A stretch of DNA of 64,000 nucleotides from DASUAS01 sp963750045. GTDB taxonomy: Bacteria > Actinomycetota > Acidimicrobiia > IMCC26256 > DASPTH01. The stretch is from positions 186,001 through 250,000 of the forward strand of contig CAVVPD010000009.1 of NCBI GenBank assembly GCA_963750045.1, read 5' to 3'. Under the pieces are notes generated by a model. It saw nothing but the letters and a program-made list of their open reading frames with translations. It made no database searches and had not been told where the DNA came from. A program made the translations under genes and the position numbers. Below are positions 27,682-37,021 of this stretch, one piece after another. How positions within the stretch are numbered: the first letter of the stretch is position 1; the number at the start of each line of letters is the position of its first letter.

Positions 27682-27773
27682 CGCGAGACCCCCCGAGCGT
27701 TCCGGCCGGAGTGCCGAGCTTGCCACAACCCCGAGGAGATGTCAGCCGGGCCGCGACGTCACGTCACGGTCGT

Positions 27774-28976
27774 TCAGACGTTCGCCGGAGCGTGCTCCCG
27801 GAACGCGAGGCTCGCGGCGCCGTCGGGGACGGCGTCGAGGCCGTTCGTCACCTCGGCGACGGTCGGACCGACCCGCGCCGCCAGCGTGTCGAGGAATTCG
27901 AGGTCGAACCCGTACAGCGCGGCCGCGTTGCCTCCGAGCATCGCGCTCACCTCGTCTTCGGGTACGCCAGCGAACGTCATCCGGATCGCTTCGTGCGAGA
28001 ACGGCGTCGTTCCCTCGAGGTGGGGGTAGTCGCTCCCCCACATGATGTGGTCGACCCCGATGCGGTCCCGGCGTTCGCAGTCCTCGCGGTGCAAGAAGCT
28101 CGCGGCGGCCAAGCAGTTGGTCTGCCAGTACTCGCTCGGCATCCGCTCGAGCAGCTGGGGTCGGAGGAAGCGCAGTTCGCCGATGTTGCCCTGCGCGATC
28201 TGCGCGTAGAACCCGTCCATGACGTCGAGCGCGTCACGGATCCACGCGGTGCCCTGCTCGGCGACGACCAGTCGCAGTTCCGGGAACCGGTCGAAGACCC
28301 CCGACATGATGAGCGTCCACAGTGGGCGGTGCGAGAACCAGGCCGTCTCCATCAACCACAGCGAGAGTGACGCCGGATGGTCGCCGTAGTCGGGCGATGC
28401 GCTCCCGCCGTGCGCGTTCACCACGACGTCGCGCTCGGCGCAGGCCCGCCACACCGGATCGTAGACGTGCGCGTGCAGCGGCGGCACGGGTGCGCCGGGA
28501 GGGACCCCGGGGAGCAGCACACCACCGCGGAGCTCGTGGTCGGCGATCCAGTGGACGTCGCGTACCGCCTCGTCCACGTCGTTCAACAGGATCTGTCCGA
28601 CACCGGCGCGGCGCCCGGGGAGCTCGGCGCACCACGCGGCCAACCAACGATTGTGGGCGCGCAAGCCCGCGAGGCGCAGCTCGAACTCTTCGGCCGAGGG
28701 CGCGAGCGCCGTGAGCCCACCGCGGGGGAAGAACGGCGGGATCGTGTTCGGGTACACGATCTCCGCGACGACGCCGTCGGCCTCCAAGTCGCGCACACGC
28801 CGCGAGCTGTCCCAGTTCCGGTCCGCGTCGGCTCGCCCGAGATCGCCGAACGGGCTCACGTAGCTGTCGGCCCAGTCATCGAACGGGTCGTGGTAGCGCG
28901 ACTCCAGAAATTGGCGGTAGTCGCGCAGGTCGGCGCCGGCATGACAGTCGGCCGAGATGACGGTGTATCGGTCCAC
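27774..28976 (-). CDS. Amidohydrolase_2-family TIM-barrel protein, copy 2
   Basis: A 400-residue paralogue of the next gene: VISADCHAGADL at the N-terminus, VVNAHGGSASPDYGDH in the middle, WGSDYPHLEGTTPFSHEA near the end. It has the same missing second histidine of the HxH motif. GTG 28976 is used, with AGGAGG 11 bases upstream. The divergent SDR gene starts 78 bp away, so one intergenic region may serve both directions. Confidence 0.75.
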   Translation of the reverse strand: MDRYTVISADCHAGADLRDYRQFLESRYHDPFDDWADSYVSPFGDLGRADADRNWDSSRRVRDLEADGVVAEIVYPNTIPPFFPRGGLTALAPSAEEFELRLAGLRAHNRWLAAWCAELPGRRAGVGQILLNDVDEAVRDVHWIADHELRGGVLLPGVPPGAPVPPLHAHVYDPVWRACAERDVVVNAHGGSASPDYGDHPASLSLWLMETAWFSHRPLWTLIMSGVFDRFPELRLVVAEQGTAWIRDALDVMDGFYAQIAQGNIGELRFLRPQLLERMPSEYWQTNCLAAASFLHREDCERRDRIGVDHIMWGSDYPHLEGTTPFSHEAIRMTFAGVPEDEVSAMLGGNAAALYGFDLEFLDTLAARVGPTVAEVTNGLDAVPDGAASLAFREHAPANV

Positions 28977-29053
28977 GGCGAATCGCACCTCCTGGGTGAC
29001 GGCGTCCAATGGGCTCGTTGCGGTGCCGGCGACCCCCTGGTTACGGTACCTCC

Positions 29054-29968
29054 GTGCAGGATCTCGAGGGGAAGGTCGCGGTCGTCACCGGCGGCGGGGG
29101 TGGTATCGGGCGGGCGCTCGGCGAGCGGTTGCTTGCCGAAGGCATGCGGGTCGTGCTCGCGGACATCGACGAATCGCTCGTCCGGGCGACGGTCGACGAG
29201 CTGGCGGGTCGGTCCGGCGGCGACGTCATCGGTGTGCCGACCGACGTGTCGCTGCTCGAGTCGGTGGAGGCATTGCGCGACGCGACGCTCGACGCGTTCG
29301 GCGCGGTGCACCTCGTCTGCAACAACGCCGGCATCCCGTCGGGTTCGGACGGTGCGCTGTGGGAGCATCACGTCAACGATTGGCGTTGGGCCATCGACGT
29401 CAACGTGTTCGGGGTGATCCACGGGATCAACACCTTCGTGCCGGTGCTGCTCGAGCAGGGCGAGCCCGGCCACGTCGTCAACACGTCGTCGTCGAACGGC
29501 ACGTTCGCCCCGCTCTCGAACAGCGCGGTGTACGCGACCACGAAGGCCGCGGTCACCACCATCAGCGAGTGCCTCTGGGGTCAACTCCGCGGGATCGACG
29601 CCCCGGTGCAGGCCTCCGTGCTCCTCCCGTCGACGAGGACTCCGGGAGCGCTCAACACCGGGATCTGGCGGCCCGGCCGCAACCGTCCCGATCGGTACGC
29701 TCGGCCGGGCCAGGCGCCACGCGAGGGGCGGGACGCGCTCTCGCCCTTCCTGCAGCAGCTCGAGCAACATGGCCAGGAGCTCGTGTTCGCCCCGCTCGAG
29801 GAGGTGGCCGACGTCGCGCTCGACGGGATCCTGCACGACCGGTTCTGGATCTATCTCCCCGGTGAGAAGTCGACCCAGACGGTGAACGCCCGGGCCGCTT
29901 CCATGCGCGATGCCAGCCCACCCGACTACCTGGTCGCGCCGTCACCCTGGAACGTTCCGAAGACCTAG
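29054..29968 (+). CDS. Short-chain dehydrogenase/reductase
   Basis: A 304-residue SDR with the cofactor motif TGGGGGIGRALG, NNAG, the catalytic serine in NTSSSNG and the YATTK pair (Tyr-x3-Lys). D-I-D after strand 2 (LADIDES) favours NAD(H). It oxidises or reduces a hydroxyl or carbonyl group. GTG 29054 gives the standard SDR N-terminus (VQDLEGKVAVVTGG). Divergent to the amidohydrolase pair and just ahead of an acyl-CoA synthetase, it fits a catabolic cluster. Confidence 0.88.
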   Translation: MQDLEGKVAVVTGGGGGIGRALGERLLAEGMRVVLADIDESLVRATVDELAGRSGGDVIGVPTDVSLLESVEALRDATLDAFGAVHLVCNNAGIPSGSDGALWEHHVNDWRWAIDVNVFGVIHGINTFVPVLLEQGEPGHVVNTSSSNGTFAPLSNSAVYATTKAAVTTISECLWGQLRGIDAPVQASVLLPSTRTPGALNTGIWRPGRNRPDRYARPGQAPREGRDALSPFLQQLEQHGQELVFAPLEEVADVALDGILHDRFWIYLPGEKSTQTVNARAASMRDASPPDYLVAPSPWNVPKT

Positions 29969-30000
29969 CGACACGCATGGGACGAGCGGAGCGGGCGAGC

Positions 30001-31579
30001 ATGAGCATCGGGGACGAGGTGCCGTCGATCCCGGCGCTGGCCCAATGGGCCGCGACCCGGTTCGGCGCTGCGGAGGCGGTGGTCGACGGCGAGACGCGGC
30101 TCACGTTCCACGAACTCGCCGAGCAGGCGCTCCTGGCGACGTGCGCGACCATGGGGGCCGGAATCCAACGCGGCGACCGCGGTCGCGATCTGGGCCCCGA
30201 ACCGCTGGGAGTGGATCGTCGCAGCCCTGGGGGTGCTGGGCGCAGGTGGGTGGCTGGTCCCGGTGAACACCCGCTTCAAGGGTGGCGAGGCCGCGTACGT
30301 CCTCGCCAAGGCCGATGCGGCCGCGCTCTTCACCGTCGACGGCTTTCTCGGCGCCGACTACGTGGGCATGCTGCGTGACTGCGCGCCCGATCTGCGGTGC
30401 CTCGACCGCGTCGTCGTCTTCGACGCGCCTGCACGCGCGGGGACCGACACGTTCGCCGACTTCCTGGTTTCGTCCGATGCCGTGACCGAGGACGAAGCCC
30501 GCGTGTGCATCGACGCGGTCACGTCCGGAGACGTGGCCGACGTGATCTTCACATCGGGCACCACCGGACACCCGAAGGGCGTGATGCTGGAGCACGGCGC
30601 GTCGCTCCACGCGTTCGACCTGTGGTCGGAGCGGTTCGGGTTGCGCGAGGCCGACCGCTATCTCATCGTGAACCCGTTCTTCCACTGCTTTGGGTACAAG
30701 GCCGGGTGGTTGGCGTGCCTGATGAAGGGCGCGACCGCACTGCCGCTCGCGGTGCTCGACGTGGATCGGCTGCTCCATCTCGTCGAGCAGGAGCGCATCT
30801 CCGCGTTGCCGGGCCCGCCCACGCTCTTCACCTCGCTACTCGACCACCGCGACGCGGGCGACCTCTCGTCCTTGCGGATCGGTTTCGTCGGCGCGTCGAC
30901 GGTGCGGCCGGAGCTGCTGCGCCGGCTGCGGAGCGAGCTGCCGTTCGAGGCGCTCACGACGGGATACGGCCTCACGGAGTCGACCGCGATGGTGTCGATC
31001 ACGCGTCCCGACGACGATCCCGAACGGATCGCGTTCTGGAACGGGGGCTATCCCTTGCCCGGCATCGAGGTGGCGATCGTCGCCGACGACGGACGCCGGT
31101 TGCCTCCTGAGGAGACCGGCGAGATCCTCGTGCGCGGCTTCCCGGTGATGCGCGGGTACTTCGACGATCCGGCCGCGACGGCTGCGGCCGTCGACTCCGA
31201 CGGGTGGCTCCGCACCGGAGACATCGGCGCGTCCAGCGCCCTCGGGGAGCTGCGCATCTCCGATCGGAAGAAGGACATCTTCATCTCCGGGGGGTTCAAC
31301 GTCTCGCCGGCGGAAGTGGAGAACCTCTTGCTCGGATTCGAGGCGATCTCGGAGGTCGCGGTGGTCGGGATGCCCGACGACCGCATGGGGGAGGTCGGGG
31401 CGGCGTTCGTGGTCCGCCGCCCGGGGACGGACGTCACCGGCGACGACGTGATCGCCTGGGCCCGGGTTCACCTGGCCAACTACAAGGTCCCCCGCCGGGT
31501 CGAGCTGGTCGACGTCCTCCCCCTGAACGCCAGCGGCAAGGTGCTCAAGAACCTGCTGCGGGACCGGCTCGCCGGGTAG
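30001..31579 (+). CDS. AMP-forming acyl-CoA synthetase/ligase (one frame break)
   Basis: An enzyme of about 526 residues activating a carboxylic acid with ATP and CoA. The P-loop-like motif FTSGTTGHPKGVMLEH, the YGLTES motif, the WLRTGDIG hinge motif and the C-terminal lysine in NASGKVLKN are all present. The frame breaks near 30182 (CGCGGTCGCG carries an extra base): before it the N-terminal domain reads PALAQWAATRFGAAEA, after it WAPNRWEWIVAALG. ATG 30001 is assumed; an ATG at 29977 is possible. It resembles the FadD3/FadD13 group. The gene lies 32 bp after the SDR. Confidence 0.85.
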
Positions 31580-31677
31580 GCCGACCCGGCGGGGAAAGCG
31601 CCCGTCAAGGTCGCTCGGCCAGGTGCCGACATTGTCTCCCGAGGGTCGGCGCGACCCGTCGGGAGCAGTGGAACGAG

Positions 31678-32994
31678 ATGGCGGAGCAACCGGAGGAGCA
31701 CTACACCGCGGCCGACTTGGCCGAAGCGCGCGTCGCGCTGCGTCGGGGGGTCCACGGGCTCCTGGTCACCCTGCTCGGCATCGTGACGGTGACCGGTCTG
31801 GCCGCCGGTGCGATCACGGCGGCGCTGTGGGGCGAACTGAGCGTCGCCGGCGCGTCGGTCGCCGTGGCTGCGGCGTCGTTGGCCGTCGGGGGCCCGCTCG
31901 TGTTCGTGCTGCGGGAGGTCACGCAGCGACGTGGGCTCACCATCGCGCTCGAGGGCGCGGTCCAGAGTCGCGTGATGGAGGGTGAGGCGCGCCGACGGGA
32001 GTTCGAAGCGCGCCTCGGCCGTGCGCTCGAGATGGCGGGGGACGAGGTCGCGGCGTACGACACCGTGCGGCGCGCGCTGCAACTCGCGGTCCCCGAGACG
32101 CGGGTCGACGTGCTCCTGGCCGACAACAGCCACGCGCACCTGGAACGGGTCTTGTCCGTGGCGCCCGAGGGCGGTCTCTGCAATGTCGGCTGTGCAGTGA
32201 CCTCGCCCGACGAATGCGTCGCGGCACGCCGTGCACAGACTCAGGTGTTCCCGGGCAGTGAGGAGCTCGACGGTTGCCCGCAACTGCGCGATCGCGGGAG
32301 TGACCTGTTCTCGGCTGTCTGCGTTCCCGTCTCGATCATGGGCCGCACCGTCGGCGTCGTCCACGCCGTCCGTCCGGTCGACGATCCGCTCGACGACGAG
32401 AGCATCGACGAGCTCCAGGTGCTCGCCAACCAGTCGGGGAATCGGCTGGGCATGTTGCGCATCATGGCGGAGACGCAGTTGCAGGCGTCGACCGACGGAT
32501 TGACCGGTCTCATGAACCGACGCAGCCTCGAGAATCGCGCTCGCGTCCTGCGCGCCACCGGCGCGGAGTTTGCGCTGGTGATGGCCGATCTCGATCACTT
32601 CAAGAGCCTGAACGACACGCACGGCCACGAGACCGGCGATCGCGCGCTGCGCGTGTTCGCCGAGGTGCTGCGAGAGGGCATTCGAGCCCAGGACTACGCG
32701 TGCCGCTACGGAGGCGAAGAGTTCGTCGCGCTGCTCCCCGGCGCCGAGGTCCACGAGGCGATCGAGGTCATGGAGCGCGTGCGCGAGGCACTTGCCCGCA
32801 CGACCCGTCGCGGTGACGTGCCGACGTTCACCGCCAGCTTCGGCATCGCCCACACGGGTGAGGCCACCGACTTCGAGGACCTGCTGCTCCGGGCCGACCG
32901 GGCCTTGTTCGCAGCGAAGGACGCCGGCCGAGACTGCATCTGCATCGACGGTCACGCGATGGCCGTCGCACCGAACCTCACCGCTATCGGCTGA
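31678..32994 (+). CDS. Diguanylate cyclase with GAF domain and two membrane helices
   Basis: A 438-residue protein: two transmembrane helices in residues about 25-85, a short coiled linker, a GAF-like sensor domain (about 110-260) and a C-terminal GGDEF domain. The catalytic motif is GGEEF and the inhibitory I-site RxxD (RAQD) lies five residues ahead of it, so it should make c-di-GMP under product control. The GAF domain has several cysteines (LCNVGC, DEC, DGC), which could hold a cofactor or sense redox state. It is a single gene between the acyl-CoA synthetase and the cupredoxin. Confidence 0.88.
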   Translation: MAEQPEEHYTAADLAEARVALRRGVHGLLVTLLGIVTVTGLAAGAITAALWGELSVAGASVAVAAASLAVGGPLVFVLREVTQRRGLTIALEGAVQSRVMEGEARRREFEARLGRALEMAGDEVAAYDTVRRALQLAVPETRVDVLLADNSHAHLERVLSVAPEGGLCNVGCAVTSPDECVAARRAQTQVFPGSEELDGCPQLRDRGSDLFSAVCVPVSIMGRTVGVVHAVRPVDDPLDDESIDELQVLANQSGNRLGMLRIMAETQLQASTDGLTGLMNRRSLENRARVLRATGAEFALVMADLDHFKSLNDTHGHETGDRALRVFAEVLREGIRAQDYACRYGGEEFVALLPGAEVHEAIEVMERVREALARTTRRGDVPTFTASFGIAHTGEATDFEDLLLRADRALFAAKDAGRDCICIDGHAMAVAPNLTAIG

Positions 32995-33094
32995 CCGTCC
33001 GCATGCCGGCGCGGGGACGCGACACGAAGCGCGAATTGGCGAGCGCGCTGCGGTAGCTTTCCCGCTCCGCACCGGTCTCCGGAGGTCAGTCATC

Positions 33095-34108
33095 GTGAAG
33101 GTCGTCGCCCGTCGCCTGCGCGTGTTGGTCGTGTTGCCGCTCGCCCTCGGTGCGATCCTCGCCGCAGGTGTGCCCGCCCGGGCGGCGACGCCTCGCGCGA
33201 TCGCGGCACCCGGTGAGGTCTCGCTCACCGCCGGCGTCAACGACCCGAAGGACCCGAACATCGCGGTCCTCGAGTACCTCCCCGGATCGATCAAGGTGGC
33301 CAAGGGCACCGACGTCACGTGGAAATTCGCGGGTCCGGAGCCGCACTCGGTCACCTTCGTCCCTCCGGGCACGAAGACGCCGCCGAGCACCGAGGCGGAC
33401 CCGAGCCTGATGTTCCCGACGCCACCGACCGGGGCCTACGACGGCACCACGCTCGTGAACAGCGGAGTGCTCCCGCTCGGCGCGGCCACCAAGGTCGAGA
33501 AGTTCACGATGTCGTTCGCCAAGACCGGGACGTACACCTACTACTGCGTCCTGCACCCCGGCATGGTCGGCAAGGTCCAGGTGACCGACGACACCCAGGA
33601 CTCGCAGTCCTCGATCACCAGCACCGGCAAGTCGCAGCTGAAGAAGTACCTGGCCGAGGGCGAGGCGGCCGAGAAGAAGCTGGTCAAGGCGGCTCCGAAG
33701 AAGACCGAGAACTCCGACGGCTCGACGACCTACACGGTCGAGATGGGCGCCAGCACGGAGCACACCGACGTCCTCGCGTTCTCGCCCGGGGTGCGCAAGG
33801 TGAAGGCGGGCGACCACGTGACCTTCGTCAACAACTCGAGCGCTCCGCACACGGCCAGCTTCGGAGGGACGTTGGTGCCGACCATCCCGACGGCCGACGA
33901 CGTGGTGAACCCGGTCCCCGGCGCGTCGCCCCAGACGATCGTGCCCGCCACCTACGTCAACAGTGGGTGGGTGCCACCCAAGACCAAGGGGGGGCCGCCG
34001 CTCGCGGCCCGGAGCTTCACCTTCGACGTGCCCGACGCCGGGAAGTTCGAGTATGCCTGCGTGCTGCACCTCCCCAGCGGCATGGCCGGAGAGATCGACG
34101 CCACCTGA
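33095..34108 (+). CDS. Secreted protein with two cupredoxin (plastocyanin-like) domains
   Basis: A 337-residue exported protein with a signal peptide ending near ARAATPRA. Domain 1 has copper ligands in EPHSVTF and YYCVLHPGM (His, Cys, His, Met); domain 2 has APHTASF and YACVLHLPSGM. Both type-1 copper sites look complete. A Lys/Glu-rich helical linker (KKYLAEGEAAEKKLVKAAPKK) separates them. Such proteins carry electrons or store copper outside the membrane. GTG 33095 follows GGAGG. No oxidase is adjacent, so its redox partner is unknown. Confidence 0.8.
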   Translation: MKVVARRLRVLVVLPLALGAILAAGVPARAATPRAIAAPGEVSLTAGVNDPKDPNIAVLEYLPGSIKVAKGTDVTWKFAGPEPHSVTFVPPGTKTPPSTEADPSLMFPTPPTGAYDGTTLVNSGVLPLGAATKVEKFTMSFAKTGTYTYYCVLHPGMVGKVQVTDDTQDSQSSITSTGKSQLKKYLAEGEAAEKKLVKAAPKKTENSDGSTTYTVEMGASTEHTDVLAFSPGVRKVKAGDHVTFVNNSSAPHTASFGGTLVPTIPTADDVVNPVPGASPQTIVPATYVNSGWVPPKTKGGPPLAARSFTFDVPDAGKFEYACVLHLPSGMAGEIDAT

Positions 34109-34175
34109 CGACGTGAGCCCCGGCACGCTGCGGCGATTTGGGGCAGACTGCGGACCGGTTCAAGGAGGAGTGGTC

Positions 34176-34598
34176 ATGGATCGCCAAGAACGGATCGACG
34201 AGCAGCTCGCGCGAGTCCCGCTGTTCTCCGGCCTCTCGAAGAAGGAGCTCCGGCTGATCTCGCAGCTGGCCACCTATCTCGAAGAGCCGGCGGGCACCGT
34301 CCTCACCCAAGAGGGCAAGTCGGGTCACGAGTTCATCATCGTCCTCAGCGGCGAGATCGAGGTCCGCCAGGGGGACCGCGTCGTGGCCGAGCGGGGTCCT
34401 GGTTCGTACATCGGCGAGATCGCCCTGCTCGACCACCGGCCGCGCACCGCGACCGTGGTGGCCAAGACGCCGGTTTCCATCGAGGTCATCGGCCAGCGCG
34501 AGTTCGCAGGCCTGCTCGCCGAGGTGCCCGAGCTCTCCCAGCAGCTGCTGGCGACGGTCGCGCGGCGCCTGTCGGACCTCGACGGGACCAACAGCTAG
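34176..34598 (+). CDS. Cyclic-nucleotide-binding domain protein without DNA-binding domain
   Basis: A 140-residue protein that is almost only a cNMP-binding beta-roll: LFSGLSKKELRLIS at the start, GSYIGEIALLDHRPRTATVVA as the phosphate-binding cassette with its Glu and Arg. No helix-turn-helix follows, so it acts by protein contact. The AAGGAGGAG ribosome site is strong. It lies between the double cupredoxin and sigR. The partner is unknown. Confidence 0.8.
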   Translation: MDRQERIDEQLARVPLFSGLSKKELRLISQLATYLEEPAGTVLTQEGKSGHEFIIVLSGEIEVRQGDRVVAERGPGSYIGEIALLDHRPRTATVVAKTPVSIEVIGQREFAGLLAEVPELSQQLLATVARRLSDLDGTNS

Positions 34599-34673
34599 CC
34601 CGACGCCGGAGTTCGACTCCGCGCTCGGGGGCGCCTTGAGCGGTTCGGGCGCCGGGGTGGGTACGCTGACGCC

Positions 34674-35279
34674 ATGGCCGATCAGGCTCGGTTCGCCGAG
34701 CTCGCGATGCCCTACATGTCAGCGCTGTACTCGGCGGCGTTGCGGATGACCCGCAACCCGTCGGATGCCGAGGACCTCGTGCAGGAGACGTATCTGCGCG
34801 CCTATCGCGGGTTCGGTGGCTTCAAGGACGGTACGAACCTCAAGGCGTGGCTCTACAAGATCCTCACGAACACCTTCATCAACTCGTACCGGGCCAAGAA
34901 GCGGCGACCCGACGAGGTGGATCTCGACGACACCGAGGACTTCTTCCTCTTTCGGCGCCTGGGTGGGCTCGAAGCCGCCGAGGCGGGCCGCACGCCCGAG
35001 ACCGAGGTGCTCGACAGCATCCCCGACGAGCTGGTGAAGGAGGCGCTCGAGGCCCTGCCCGAGCAGTTCCGGATGGCGGTCCTGCTCGCCGACGTCGAGG
35101 GATTCTCCTACAAGGAGATCGCCGAGATCACGGACGTGCCCATCGGAACGGTCATGAGCCGGCTGCACCGCGGAAGAAAGCAGCTCCAGGAGCGGTTATG
35201 GGACTTCGGTCGCGAACGCGGCTTGATCCCGAAGGCGCCCGAACCGGCGCCAGAAGCCGCCGGTCACGCGGGGGGGTAG
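34674..35279 (+). CDS. sigR: ECF sigma factor of the SigR/SigH thiol-stress type
   Basis: A 201-residue group IV sigma factor. Region 2 reads DAEDLVQETYLRAYRGFGGFKDGTNLKAWLYKIL, typical of SigR/SigH; region 4 is EALEALPEQFRMAVLLADVEGFSYKEIAEITDVPIGTVMSRLHRGR. It directs RNA polymerase to GGAAT/C-N18-19-GTT promoters in related bacteria. The downstream gene, 9 bp away, is a zinc anti-sigma factor of RsrA type, which confirms the subgroup. A matching promoter-like element lies ahead of clpC at 50083. Confidence 0.9.
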   Translation: MADQARFAELAMPYMSALYSAALRMTRNPSDAEDLVQETYLRAYRGFGGFKDGTNLKAWLYKILTNTFINSYRAKKRRPDEVDLDDTEDFFLFRRLGGLEAAEAGRTPETEVLDSIPDELVKEALEALPEQFRMAVLLADVEGFSYKEIAEITDVPIGTVMSRLHRGRKQLQERLWDFGRERGLIPKAPEPAPEAAGHAGG

Positions 35280-35288
35280 AGCAGCACC

Positions 35289-35537
35289 ATGGACTGCGAC
35301 AAGGCGATCTACCGCATCTACGGCTACCTCGACGGCGAGTTGACCGTCTGGCGGCGGTGGACGATCCGGCGTCACCTCGACCGGTGTCCGCCGTGCGCGC
35401 AGGGCTTCGACTTCGAGGTTGAGCTGCGTCAGGTGATCTCTTCGAAGTGCCGCGACGAGGTCCCCTCTGAGCTCAAGCAGCGAATCGCCGAAGCGATCAG
35501 CGCTCCGCCCCCGCCCGACGACAGGCCCTCCCGCTAG
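35289..35537 (+). CDS. rsrA: Zinc-binding redox-sensing anti-sigma factor (RsrA-like)
   Basis: An 82-residue ZAS-family protein. Its putative zinc ligands C3, H29, C33 and C36 (HLDRCPPC) match the arrangement in RsrA, with one more cysteine at C54. On disulfide stress RsrA-type proteins oxidise, lose zinc and release their sigma factor. It is co-transcribed with sigR, with only 9 bp between them. Confidence 0.88.
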   Translation: MDCDKAIYRIYGYLDGELTVWRRWTIRRHLDRCPPCAQGFDFEVELRQVISSKCRDEVPSELKQRIAEAISAPPPPDDRPSR

Positions 35538-35637
35538 CTCCGGTCGACGACCAGGGTCTGGTGCCTACCTGCCGCGAAGCAGGGTGCACCTCCGGCGCGA
35601 ACTACTGTCGGGTCGTCCCGATCCGGAGGAACTGCTC

Positions 35638-35874
35638 GTGAAATCGGTCCGTGCCCGCTTCGTGTACGTCGTGACCCTGTCGCTGGTGGCGCTGGCGACC
35701 CTCGCTTCGCCGGCGGGTGCGGCGACGCCGGTGCTCGGGAGCGAGAAGTTCAAGTGGTTCTACTGGATCGGCTTCGTCCTCGCCGCGAGCCTCGCGCTCT
35801 GGCTCCTTGCCACTGCGGTCGGCTACTACGTGCGGGTCGTCCGTCCCAAGCACCGGGGTCGCCCGTCCTCATGA
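35638..35874 (+). CDS. Small membrane protein of unknown function
   Basis: A 78-residue protein with a signal-like N-terminus (VKSVRARFVYVVTLSLVALA, cleavage near PAGAAT) and one further transmembrane helix (YWIGFVLAASLALWLLATAVGYYV), ending in a basic tail. GGAGGA precedes the GTG start. No family recognised. It lies between rsrA and the zincin gene on the same strand. Confidence 0.6.
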   Translation: MKSVRARFVYVVTLSLVALATLASPAGAATPVLGSEKFKWFYWIGFVLAASLALWLLATAVGYYVRVVRPKHRGRPSS

Positions 35875-35920
35875 GGTCGAGCCCGGCACGCGGGAACCAG
35901 GCGTCCGGCGGGCACCGCCG

Positions 35921-37021
35921 GTGACGCACGTTCCTGCGGCCGCCGTGGTGGAGACCCCTCCGGCGGAACGGGTCCGCGACCCGATCGACTGGGCCCTCGC
36001 CGAGCGCGTCGCCCGCCGGTTCGCGGGCCGCGAGCCGCTCGCCGCCTCGTACCTCGCCGGTTCCCTGCGCGCCGACTTCGACGCGGTGACCACCGAGGCC
36101 GAAGCGCTGGTCGCCGAGCACACCGGTCTCCGTGCCCCCGGCGCGGCACGGGCGCAGGTCGTCGATCGTTCGTCGTGGGTCGAGGCGAACATCTCCTCGA
36201 TGCGCCGGCTCCTGGAGCCGCTCACCGCGCGTGTCGGCGAGCGGATGGCGAGCAGCCGTGTGGCGCCCATCGGTCGTCGTGTCGCGGGAACCGAGACCGG
36301 CGTGCTGCTCGGGTACCTCGCCCAGCGCGTGCTCGGCCAGTACGACCTGCTGGTGCTCGACGACGACGCGTCGGCCGATGCCGTCTACTACGTCGGCGGC
36401 AACATCCTCGCGTTGGAGAAGCGCTTCGCGTTCCGGCCACGCGATTTCCGTCTCTGGATCGCCATCCACGAGGTGACCCACCGCGCCCAGTTCACCGGCG
36501 TGCGGTGGATGAAGCCGTACTACCTCTCCTTGGTGGAGAGCGCGCTCCAATCCATCGATCCCGACCCCAAGCGTCTCGTGCAAGCGCTGGCACGCGCTGC
36601 CGACGAGTTCCGCAACGGCCGGAACCCCCTCGACGACGGTGGGCTCGTGGCCCTGCTCGCGAGCGACGAGCAGCGCGGCGCGCTGGCCAACGTGCAGGCC
36701 CTGATGTCGCTGCTCGAGGGTCACGGCAACAGTGTGATGAATCGACTCGGGCGTGACCACGTCGGTGGTCAGGCGCGCATGGCGCGCGTGCTCCAGCAAC
36801 GCCGCCAGAGCGTCGGGATGTCGGCGTTCCTGCAGAAGCTCGTGGGACTGGAATCGAAGATGCGTCAATACGAGGTGGGTGAGGCCTTCGTCGCCGCGGT
36901 CGAGCGCGAAGCGGGACCACGCGGTATCGACGCGGCATGGCGGGGGCCGGAGTTCCTGCCGATGATCGACGAGTTGAGCCGTCCGCGCGATTGGTTGACG
37001 CGGGTCGACGGCGTCGCGTGA
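35921..37021 (+). CDS. Zinc-dependent metalloprotease-like protein (DUF2342, F420-associated family)
   Basis: A 366-residue all-helical protein of the zincin-like DUF2342 family, often labelled coenzyme F420 biosynthesis-associated. The metal site is IHEVTHRAQF (HExxH, with the Glu as base). EGHGNSVMN is a second conserved motif. These proteins occur mostly in actinobacteria next to tilS and hpt, as here; the tilS start overlaps its stop (GTGA). The true substrate is unknown. The GTG at 35921 is the first sensible start; an ATG at 35871 is out of frame. Confidence 0.8.
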   Translation: MTHVPAAAVVETPPAERVRDPIDWALAERVARRFAGREPLAASYLAGSLRADFDAVTTEAEALVAEHTGLRAPGAARAQVVDRSSWVEANISSMRRLLEPLTARVGERMASSRVAPIGRRVAGTETGVLLGYLAQRVLGQYDLLVLDDDASADAVYYVGGNILALEKRFAFRPRDFRLWIAIHEVTHRAQFTGVRWMKPYYLSLVESALQSIDPDPKRLVQALARAADEFRNGRNPLDDGGLVALLASDEQRGALANVQALMSLLEGHGNSVMNRLGRDHVGGQARMARVLQQRRQSVGMSAFLQKLVGLESKMRQYEVGEAFVAAVEREAGPRGIDAAWRGPEFLPMIDELSRPRDWLTRVDGVA

